A DNA stretch of 8,425 nucleotides from Candidatus Margulisiibacteriota bacterium (GTDB taxonomy: Bacteria > Margulisbacteria > WOR-1 > O2-12-FULL-45-9). The stretch spans positions 1-8,425 of the forward strand of contig JAHIUL010000067.1 of NCBI GenBank assembly GCA_018817195.1, given 5' to 3'. Shown here one piece after another: positions 1 to 5,302 of the stretch. Positions within the stretch are counted from its first letter, which is position 1; each line of letters begins with the position of its first letter. The position numbers and the translations under genes were made by a program. The notes under the pieces were generated by a model. That model was not told where the DNA came from, ran no database searches, and saw only the letters and a list, made by a program, of their open reading frames with translations.

Positions 1-834
1 ATATTAAAAAATATCTTTTATACAGGTGTGCTCAAATATCGAGATAGTATTTATAAAGGGATTAACGAGCCGATCATCTCAAAAAATATCTTTGATGAAG
101 TCCAGAATATAAGAAAAGATCATATTCGACCCAAAAAGATGGTGAGTTACAACTTCTCGCTTTTTCCTGGTCTTATCCGGTGCAAAGAGTGCAACTCGGC
201 CATGATCGCGGTATTCACTAACAAGATCAAACACAAGAACAACAAGCGCACCAGATATTTCTATTACCGCTGTTCAGTGCTTGATAAGCGAGATAGGTCA
301 TTCTGCAGTATCCGGCAGGTTAGCGCCGACCGATTGGATAAGTTTATCATTGATAATCTCGATAAGATCAGAAAAAATAAACAATACCTCGATAGTTTGA
401 CTTACGTGCTTAATAATGATGCTAATGGTAGCATAAATAGGTGCGAACCAAGTGGGTCAAACTTGCCGATCAGGACTGAAAGGCTCCAGGAAATATTGAA
501 AAACATCATTGACGCGGCAAAGTTAAAGGGTAAAACTGAGAAACGCCTGATACTAAAAAGGCACATCGAAAAGGTCATTTATTCGAAAGAGACTATAGAA
601 GTCAAAATATTGTATTCCGATAGCGTCGAGGCCGCCTCCGGCCCGCTGCGCGACCCTTCGGCGGAAGCTGAATTTTCGTTGAAGGATAAAGATGCGGCGA
701 CTTCTCGGCACCTTTCGGCGCCTCAAAGTCGCCGCCCATCAGCGTTGGTTCGCTGTAAAACTAGAATGCGCGCTACTGGACTCGAACCAGTGACCCCTTG
801 CCTGTCAAGCAAGTGCTCTAACCAACTGAGCTAA
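1..834 (+). CDS. Large serine recombinase, C-terminal part (5' end outside window)
   Basis: The frame is open from base 1, so this is a 5'-truncated gene; the GTG at 28 is an internal valine. The first ~45 residues (ILKNIFYTGVLKY, then KGINEPIIS and FDEVQ) match the end of the Recombinase domain of large serine recombinases. A zinc-ribbon follows, with Cys at fragment residues 61, 64, 91 and 102 (RCKEC, YYRC, FCSIR). A helical stretch then leads to the usual closing motif RHIEKVIYSKETIEVKI, ending near base 615. The catalytic N-terminal resolvase domain is off the window. Such enzymes integrate and excise phages and other elements. From about base 625 the frame runs through GC-rich hairpins and then antisense through tRNA-Val to a TAA at 832-834; this last ~70-residue stretch looks like read-through, not a conserved domain. 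The gene converges on the tRNAs. Family assignment is firm; functionality and the true C-terminus are uncertain. Confidence 0.88.
   Translation: MLKNIFYTGVLKYRDSIYKGINEPIISKNIFDEVQNIRKDHIRPKKMVSYNFSLFPGLIRCKECNSAMIAVFTNKIKHKNNKRTRYFYYRCSVLDKRDRSFCSIRQVSADRLDKFIIDNLDKIRKNKQYLDSLTYVLNNDANGSINRCEPSGSNLPIRTERLQEILKNIIDAAKLKGKTEKRLILKRHIEKVIYSKETIEVKILYSDSVEAASGPLRDPSAEAEFSLKDKDAATSRHLSAPQSRRPSALVRCKTRMRATGLEPVTPCLSSKCSNQLS
630..643. repeat. Small GC hairpin, 5-bp stem
   Basis: GGCCG (630-634) and CGGCC (639-643) form a perfect 5-bp stem around a CCTC loop. An alternative pairing is CCGCC (632-636) with GGCGG (660-664). It sits where recombinase homology ends and GC content rises sharply, and is the first of three inverted repeats before tRNA-Val. 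Function unknown; it may belong to the element end or to a terminator region. Confidence 0.45.
691..740. repeat. Long inverted repeat between recombinase and tRNA-Val
   Basis: CGGCGACTT (695-703) is the exact reverse complement of AAGTCGCCG (726-734). The stem extends outward by GATG (691-694) with CATC (737-740) if two bases, 735-736, are bulged. Inside, GGC-A-CC (706-711) and GG-C-GCC can pair around a TTTC loop with one mismatch. This is a strong hairpin between two converging transcription units. It could be a bidirectional terminator, although no good T-run follows on either strand (TTTAT on the minus strand at best). It could equally be part of a recombinase attachment region or a dispersed palindromic repeat. 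Confidence 0.6.
740..755. repeat. Small hairpin next to tRNA-Val 3' end
   Basis: CAGCG (740-744) and CGCTG (751-755) form a perfect 5-bp stem with a 6-base loop. It lies 11 bases beyond the 3' end of tRNA-Val and directly beside the larger inverted repeat. It could be a 3' processing or termination structure for the tRNA transcript. Its role cannot be settled from sequence. Confidence 0.35.
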
Positions 835-840
835 GCGCGC
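767..840 (-). tRNA. tRNA-Val (GAC)
   Basis: The minus strand folds into a complete cloverleaf: acceptor stem GCGCGCT/AGCGCGC, D-arm GCTC/GAGC, anticodon stem CTTGC/GCAAG with loop TTGACAG (anticodon GAC, reading GUC), and T-arm ACTGG/CCAGT with TTCGAGT loop. The discriminator is A, as expected for valine. No CCA is encoded; the next bases are TTC. It is last in a three-tRNA series, and its 3' end faces the serine recombinase, making it the likely integration target. The recombinase frame reads through it in antisense, giving the tRNA-derived peptide ATGLEPVTPCLSS. Confidence 0.95.
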
Positions 841-845
841 ATAAA

Positions 846-916
846 AGGTGGCATCCAGATTCGAACTGGAGTACGCGATTTTGCAGACCGCTGCCTAACC
901 ACTCGGCCATGCCACC
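846..916 (-). tRNA. tRNA-Cys (GCA)
   Basis: The minus strand gives a 71-base cloverleaf: acceptor GGTGGCA/TGCCACC, a short D-stem GCC/GGC, anticodon stem GCGGT/ATCGC with loop CTGCAAA (anticodon GCA), and T-arm TCCAG/CTGGA with TTCGAAT loop. The discriminator is U, the usual cysteine identity base. CCA is not encoded. It lies 9 bases after tRNA-Gly and 5 bases before tRNA-Val, so the three are surely co-transcribed. Confidence 0.95.
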
Positions 917-925
917 GTTTAAAAA

Positions 926-998
926 AGCGGGAGACGAGGTTCGAACTCGCGACCCTCAGCTTGGGAAGCTGATGCTCTACCAACTGAGCTACTCCCGC
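926..998 (-). tRNA. tRNA-Gly (CCC), overlapping the sigma-factor stop
   Basis: The cloverleaf on the minus strand has acceptor GCGGGAG/CTCCCGC, D-arm GCTC/GAGC, anticodon stem TCAGC/GCTGA with loop TTCCCAA (anticodon CCC, reading GGG), and T-arm GCGAG/CTCGT with TTCGAAC loop. The discriminator is U, as is usual for glycine. CCA is not encoded; six T residues follow instead (921-926, including the discriminator). Its first ten bases (989-998) are also the last codons and the TAG stop of the upstream sigma-factor gene, in the same transcriptional direction. Confidence 0.95.
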
Positions 999-1621
999 CT
1001 AAATTTTATGCTTTCAGTAATATCTTCTTTTTCTTTGCCGTCGCCGGAAGTTAGCGCTTGTTTGAGCTTGATAGTAGCATCTTTGCATATGCGGCTGACC
1101 TGTGATTCAGACAGGCCGATCTTTTTGCCGATTTCCTTAAACGTCATGTCTTTTTGGTAATAACCTTCAATTATAGCCCTTTCTTTGTCCGAAAAATCCT
1201 TTAGCGCTGAATCAAGATGCAGGGTCTTGTCAATTTCTTCGTGGGCAATTGATTTTTTGTTAAAAGCCATGTAAACATTGGCAGCTGAACTGACGTATTC
1301 ATAAATGCCGGCCACAGGATCGCCGCCGCGCTTGCGCAGGTAATCCTGCATAGCGCCTTTGAGCCGCATGGAAACATATGTCCAGAGCTCTCCCTTGCGC
1401 GGATCCCAGCCTTTTAAACACTCAACAAAGGCAATCTTTGCTTCAGAAGCCAGATCGTCAGCCTCATGCTTTTGGATATGGCGGGGCAGGGTGGAAACAT
1501 ACCAGCGGACAGTGGAGTTGATCTGGTTTTTATATTTTTCAAGGGCTTCACTTGAGTATTTTGTGAATTCTTCCCTGAGAATTGATACAATCCTGTCTTC
1601 AACTTCTTTGCGGCTAATCAT
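989..1621 (-). CDS. fliA: Sigma-28-type (FliA/WhiG-like) RNA polymerase sigma factor, short form
   Basis: A 210-residue sigma-70 family protein. Residues ~36-100 are region 2 (VRWYVSTLPRH..ADDLASEAKIAFVECLKGWDPRKG..TYVSMRLKGAMQDYLRKR), including the core-binding and -10 recognition helices. Residues ~139-190 are region 4 with a clear helix-turn-helix (MTFKEIGKKIGLSESQVSRI). The best fit is the flagellar class, which directs late flagellin, cap and chemotaxis transcription and is usually held by FlgM; no flgM is seen here. The 101-138 linker lacks a recognisable region 3, making the protein shorter than typical FliA (about 240-260). ATG at 1619-1621 is chosen because it lies 8 bases after the previous stop and gives full region 2; no Shine-Dalgarno is visible. 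As last protein gene of the operon it fits a FliA role. Its TAG lies inside tRNA-Gly. Function is firm; the exact sigma subclass is inferred partly from context. Confidence 0.87.
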   Translation of the reverse strand: MISRKEVEDRIVSILREEFTKYSSEALEKYKNQINSTVRWYVSTLPRHIQKHEADDLASEAKIAFVECLKGWDPRKGELWTYVSMRLKGAMQDYLRKRGGDPVAGIYEYVSSAANVYMAFNKKSIAHEEIDKTLHLDSALKDFSDKERAIIEGYYQKDMTFKEIGKKIGLSESQVSRICKDATIKLKQALTSGDGKEKEDITESIKFRRE

Positions 1622-1629
1622 AGTTTGTT

Positions 1630-1833
1630 TTAATCAAATCTCTTTGCCAGATTTTTAAGAAAATTTTCGGTCCGGTCTTTTAATAATTCTTGATTGAACC
1701 GTTCTGCCATCTTACGGGCAAATTTCCAGGAAGACCGCAGTATGGGTGAGATGCCTGTTGGGGCCACATCCATTTTCTTGCCCGGGCTGATGGCTTTTCT
1801 TATTGCTTTACGCGATACTCTTCGTACGCTCAT
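1630..1833 (-). CDS. Small basic protein of unknown function in flagellar operon
   Basis: A 67-residue protein, unrecognised. It is strongly basic (18 Lys/Arg). The N-terminus is Arg/Lys-rich (MSVRRVSRKAIRKAIS), the middle is PTGISPILRSSWKFARK, and the C-terminal ~30 residues look like an amphipathic helix (AERFNQELL..NFLKNLAKRF). There is no signal peptide or membrane segment. ATG at 1831-1833 is preferred over an upstream TTG at 1858-1860, because the latter only adds nine residues and a longer overlap; neither has a Shine-Dalgarno. It overlaps the preceding small gene by 26 bases in a different frame, suggesting translational coupling, and ends 8 bases before the sigma gene. Position suggests a flagellar assembly, export or regulatory role, possibly with the 87-residue neighbour or the sigma factor. 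This is inference only. Confidence 0.55.
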   Translation of the reverse strand: MSVRRVSRKAIRKAISPGKKMDVAPTGISPILRSSWKFARKMAERFNQELLKDRTENFLKNLAKRFD

Positions 1834-2071
1834 TGTTTTTATCAAAATAAACGCTGGCAAGGGATAGTACTTGGCGCCTTAAATCAGGGTTTGTGACGAT
1901 TGATTTTGCCAAGGTATTGACCATTTTAGCAAACCCAGGGGTTAAAGTAAAGTTTTTACCATATTCGCACTCAAGTACTGCCAGGACAATCTTTTCTGCT
2001 AGTTCTTTGGCCGGGAGGTTTGGATTGACTGAGGTTGATAATTTTTCTTTAAATTGGTTAAAATCAGGCAT
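1808..2071 (-). CDS. Small protein of unknown function downstream of flhA
   Basis: An 87-residue soluble protein, unrecognised. It is predicted mostly helical: a first helix with FNQFKEKL, a Leu/Ala-rich helix LAEKIVLAVLECEYG, a TPGFAKMVNTLAKSIV helix, and a last helix LRRQVLSLASVYF. There is one cysteine and no membrane segment. ATG at 2069-2071 lies 8 bases after the flhA stop, with no clear Shine-Dalgarno. It stands where many flagellar operons carry flhF and flhG, between flhA and the sigma gene, but is far too short and has no GTPase or ATPase motif. Close packing with both neighbours makes it very likely a real gene of the operon. It could be a chaperone-like or regulatory helper, but nothing in the sequence fixes this. 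Confidence 0.68.
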   Translation of the reverse strand: MPDFNQFKEKLSTSVNPNLPAKELAEKIVLAVLECEYGKNFTLTPGFAKMVNTLAKSIVTNPDLRRQVLSLASVYFDKNNERTKSIA

Positions 2072-2079
2072 ATTGAATC

Positions 2080-4164
2080 TTAATCACTTGAGATCATGCC
2101 AATACTTTGGACCTTAATCTGCGGGACAATTTCATTATAAGACAGCACTGCGACATCGGGGAAACTGCGCTCAATAAATTTTTTAAAATGCGGCCGCAGC
2201 CGTGGGGAACAGAGTATAACACCTTTTAATTTCATGCGCCTGAAATTTTGCATGTGGCCTGAGATCTGGACTAATATTTTTTCGCCAATATTTGGGTCAA
2301 CCGCCAAAAATGAGCCGTATTCCGATTGGTGAATTGAGCCGATTAATGTTTCTTCAAGCGACGGATCAATGGTGACTACGGTGATGACGCCGTCTTTGTC
2401 AGAAAAATTTTCACAGATCTGGCGAGCCAGTGATTGGCGCACATATTCTGCCAGCACGTTAATATCGCGTGATAGGTGGGCATAGTCAGCCAGTCTTTCT
2501 AAGATAGTAGATAAGTCGCGGATGGAAACCCGCTCACGGACCAGAAGCTGCAGGACCTTATGAACTTGGCCTAAAGAGAGGAGGTCAGGGATTAATTCGC
2601 GGACAATGGCAGCATTTGAATTTTTTACAAGCTCAATTAATGATTGGACATTTTGCCGCGTCATGATCTCATCAGCATGGCGCTTAACAATTTCGCTGAA
2701 ATGTTCAGAAATAACTTCTACCGGCGGCTTGGCAACAATTTCCAGCTTTTGCAGCTGTGGTAGGGACTCATCAGGTACCCAGGTAACAGGTTCACCTGTT
2801 AGGGGATTTTTAGCCTCAATGCCGGTCAATTTTTTGGCTTTTACCTGTGCCAGGCTAAGGTCTACACGATGGTGGCCCATTTTAATTTCCCCGGTAGATA
2901 TCTTTGTCCCGCGGATTTCAGCCACATATTGGTCCGGCGGCAAACTCAGGTCATCCATTACCCGGACTCCTGGAATAACAAAGCCCAGTTCCTGTCCAAT
3001 GTTATAACGGATGAGGGTGATGCGTTCCAGCAGCGCGCCTTTCTGCGCTGGGTCAATTAATGGAATCAAATTCCTGCCAGCTTTAAGTGATAGGGGATCA
3101 AGACCAAGGGTGCCAAGTATACTCTCTGGTTTTTTAAGCACATCTTTAGCGCTAACTTCTTCGGTAACCATTCCAGCTTCTTCTTTAGCAGTTTGAGCAC
3201 GCATAAGGACTAAGGCGATTGTGCCTGTTACAGAGGCGAGAAATAGAAAAGGAAAGGGTGGTATGCCAGGCACAATGGCAAAAAGACCTAACATGATACA
3301 GACAAAGGCAAAAGCGCGCGGCTGGGCAAAAACCTGGCCAGCCACATCAGTGCCCAGGCTCATTTCAGAAGCTGATTTTGTAATAACTAAACCAGTTGCA
3401 ATAGAAATCAAAAGAGCAGAGACCTGTGCAACCAGGCCGGCGCCGATAGTTAATAGCGCGTAAACGCCCAGGGCTTCCATAATGCCCATACCGGCCTGCA
3501 GCCAGCCAACCAGAATACCGCCGCCTAAATTGACCAAAACAATAATGATGCCGGCAATCGAATCGCCGCGCACAAACTTGTTGGAACCATCCATGGAACC
3601 AAAAAAGGTTGCTTCCCTTTCAATTTTTCTGCGGCGGGCGCGGGCTTCTGTAGCGTCGATCAGCCCTGCATTAAGGTCCGCGTCAATTGACATTTGTTTG
3701 CCGGGCATGGCATCCAGGGTAAAGCGGGCTGCGACTTCAGCAACGCGCTCAGAACCCTTGGTAATAACGACAAAGTTTACAATGGTGATAATGGCAAAGA
3801 TGATAGCGCCAACGATATAATTTCCACCGACCACAAAAACGCCAAAGGCGCTAATGATTTCGCCGGCGTTGGCCTGAGTCAAAATTAAGCGGGAAGCAGC
3901 AATATTTAAGGCCAGACGAAAGACCGTAATGATAAGCAGAATTGAAGGAAAAGCGGCTAGTTCAAGCGGTTCTTTGAGAAACATGGAAACCAAAAGTAAT
4001 AGCAGAGAAAAGGCAATGCTTAAACTAATCAAAATATCTAAAATAATAGTCGGAAGAGGCACGATCATCAGGGCAATTATTACAATAAGCAACAGGGCAA
4101 CTAAAAAGTCGCTGAGTGAAAAGAGAGCCCTTAAATTTTTAAGGTCAAAACCCGGAATTGCCAT
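2080..4164 (-). CDS. flhA: Flagellar export gate protein FlhA
   Basis: A full-length 694-residue FlhA, the large export-gate subunit of the flagellar type III secretion system. It couples proton flow to export and docks chaperone-substrate complexes. Residues ~18-325 hold the membrane domain, with segments at ~18-61, 70-92, 105-135, 203-222, 232-262 and 285-322. The FHIPEP family signature is plain at ~136-169 (GSERVAEVAARFTLDAMPGKQ, then DADLNAGLI). D201 in RGDSIAG looks equivalent to the conserved loop aspartate important in FlhA proteins (from memory of the family). The cytoplasmic ring domain (~340-694) is complete. ATG at 4162-4164 is in the expected place, 23 bases after flhB, but the only GGAG is about 20 bases upstream, too far for a normal ribosome site. 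A possible promoter lies in the flhB-flhA junction. Identification is firm. Confidence 0.97.
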   Translation of the reverse strand: MAIPGFDLKNLRALFSLSDFLVALLLIVIIALMIVPLPTIILDILISLSIAFSLLLLLVSMFLKEPLELAAFPSILLIITVFRLALNIAASRLILTQANAGEIISAFGVFVVGGNYIVGAIIFAIITIVNFVVITKGSERVAEVAARFTLDAMPGKQMSIDADLNAGLIDATEARARRRKIEREATFFGSMDGSNKFVRGDSIAGIIIVLVNLGGGILVGWLQAGMGIMEALGVYALLTIGAGLVAQVSALLISIATGLVITKSASEMSLGTDVAGQVFAQPRAFAFVCIMLGLFAIVPGIPPFPFLFLASVTGTIALVLMRAQTAKEEAGMVTEEVSAKDVLKKPESILGTLGLDPLSLKAGRNLIPLIDPAQKGALLERITLIRYNIGQELGFVIPGVRVMDDLSLPPDQYVAEIRGTKISTGEIKMGHHRVDLSLAQVKAKKLTGIEAKNPLTGEPVTWVPDESLPQLQKLEIVAKPPVEVISEHFSEIVKRHADEIMTRQNVQSLIELVKNSNAAIVRELIPDLLSLGQVHKVLQLLVRERVSIRDLSTILERLADYAHLSRDINVLAEYVRQSLARQICENFSDKDGVITVVTIDPSLEETLIGSIHQSEYGSFLAVDPNIGEKILVQISGHMQNFRRMKLKGVILCSPRLRPHFKKFIERSFPDVAVLSYNEIVPQIKVQSIGMISSD

Positions 4165-4178
4165 AGTTAATTTATTTG

Positions 4179-4207
4179 ATTATACTCCTAGCGCCGGCCC
4201 AGGGCAA
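4179..4207 (-). promoter_or_regulatory. Possible internal sigma-70-type promoter before flhA
   Basis: On the minus strand TTGCCC (4207-4202) and a perfect TATAAT (4184-4179) are separated by exactly 17 bases. They overlap the end of flhB and the flhB-flhA gap. Initiation about 7 bases past the -10 box would start near 4172, leaving a leader of only about 8 bases before the flhA ATG. This would suit the absence of a usable Shine-Dalgarno there. The -35 match is only half good, and AT-rich gaps give chance matches, so this is tentative. Confidence 0.33.
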
Positions 4208-5288
4208 TAGACGCTTTATTCCTCTCCTGCCGCTCTTTTTTGATTTTGTAAACATAAGCCAGAATTTCAGCCACAGCCTGGTAAAGGTCAGCCGGAATTT
4301 CCTGGTTTAGCTTGGTTGTACGGTAAATGGAACGGGCCAATGGCTCGTTTTCAACAATGCTGATTTCATGGGCTTCAGCAATTCTTTTTATCTCCTCAGC
4401 TATTTTCCTTTGGCCTTTTGCTAAAAGAAGCGGGGCTTTCATGTTCTTTGACTCGTATTTCAACGCAACCGCAATGTGAGTAGGGTTGGTGACAACTACG
4501 TCTGCCTGAGGCACTGCGCCCATCATCCTTTGCTGGGCTGCCTGGCGCTGCAGGTCGCGCATCCTTTGTTTGACCATCGGATCTCCCTCAAGCCGCTTAT
4601 ATTCTTCTTTCACTTCTTGCTTGCTCATTTTTAAGTTTCTCATATATTCCCAGCGGCGGTACATATAATCAAGGATGGCGACAATGATGTAAAATATTCC
4701 TACTCTAATGGCTATTTTATAGGCAATGCTTCCCCCCAGAACAATGGCGTCCCAGGGCTGCGCTTCAATAAGAATGATAATTGAGGAAAGGTCTTCTCTG
4801 ACGGCTAAGAATGAGATATAAAAAATTATAATGATCTTAAGCAGTGATTTGATGAGTTCAACAAAGCCCTGCATCGAAAACATTTTTTTGAAGCCCTCAA
4901 GCGGATTAAGCCTTTCAATTTTTGGGGAAAGAGGATCAAGGGATCCGACTAGTCCGGTTTGCATGGCTTCAGCCATAAAAGTTGATAAAAAGGCGATGCC
5001 AAAAATTGGCAGCACAACAAAAGCCAGGCCGCGCATAGCCAGCAAGAGTATATATCCGGCAAAAGCAAGGTTGAAATTATGGGCTTCTGGGATAAGCCTT
5101 AGGATTGCTTGGGCGCTTTCGAACAAATTGCGCCACATATATTCTCCCACGTATCTAAAGAAGAAATAAGATAATAGCAAGACAAAAGCAACCGTGATTT
5201 CACGGCTTTTGGCAATTTGCCCTTTTTTCCTGGCTTCACGCAAACGATGCGGCGTAGGTTCTTCTGTCTTATCTCCGCCTTCACCCAT
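4188..5288 (-). CDS. flhB: Flagellar export switch protein FlhB
   Basis: A full-length 366-residue FlhB, the export-gate component that switches substrate from rod/hook to filament proteins. The N-terminus shows the family's KTEEPTPHRLREARKKGQIA motif (7-26). Four membrane segments follow at about 32-47, 78-105, 144-163 and 186-208. After a basic linker comes the cytoplasmic domain with the self-cleavage motif NPTH at N268-H271, then HIAVALKY and a conserved EN-PLAR-IY stretch (313-322). Autocleavage between N268 and P269 is expected, giving an FlhB-CC fragment of about 98 residues ending in a basic tail. The start is well supported: AAGGAG (5302-5297) lies 8 bases before the ATG and overlaps the fliR stop. 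The gene lies between fliR and flhA as in many bacteria. Confidence 0.97.
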   Translation of the reverse strand: MGEGGDKTEEPTPHRLREARKKGQIAKSREITVAFVLLLSYFFFRYVGEYMWRNLFESAQAILRLIPEAHNFNLAFAGYILLLAMRGLAFVVLPIFGIAFLSTFMAEAMQTGLVGSLDPLSPKIERLNPLEGFKKMFSMQGFVELIKSLLKIIIIFYISFLAVREDLSSIIILIEAQPWDAIVLGGSIAYKIAIRVGIFYIIVAILDYMYRRWEYMRNLKMSKQEVKEEYKRLEGDPMVKQRMRDLQRQAAQQRMMGAVPQADVVVTNPTHIAVALKYESKNMKAPLLLAKGQRKIAEEIKRIAEAHEISIVENEPLARSIYRTTKLNQEIPADLYQAVAEILAYVYKIKKERQERNKASIALGRR

Positions 5289-5296
5289 GGGTCTTT

Positions 5297-5302
5297 CTCC
5301 TT
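5297..5302 (-). promoter_or_regulatory. Shine-Dalgarno site of flhB
   Basis: AAGGAG on the minus strand lies 8 bases before the flhB ATG and shares bases with the fliR TAA stop. It is one of only two strong ribosome sites in the operon segment and fixes the flhB start. Confidence 0.8.

Noticed and set aside
740..767. Integron attC-like site near the hairpins
   Set aside because: GTTGGTT does not match the GTTRRRY core and no paired inverse core is found; no integron integrase is visible.
917..926. T-run after the GC-rich tRNA-Gly acceptor stem as an intrinsic terminator
   Set aside because: tRNA-Cys begins a few bases later in the same direction with no promoter room, so full termination here is unlikely.
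1003..1008. TAAAAT on the minus strand as a -10 box for the tRNA genes
   Set aside because: No -35 hexamer lies at suitable spacing, and initiation would fall at about base 3 of tRNA-Gly, cutting its acceptor stem.
909..1160. Plus-strand frame of 83 codons beginning at tRNA-Cys/tRNA-Gly (AGDEVRTRDPQLGKLMLYQLS)
   Set aside because: The first part is the antisense of tRNA-Gly, a well-known false protein, and the rest is antisense to the sigma gene. No ribosome site or domain.
2606..3888. Several plus-strand frames of 60-130 codons antisense to flhA
   Set aside because: They mirror a clear, full-length flhA and have low-complexity, non-family translations; they are shadows of the real gene.
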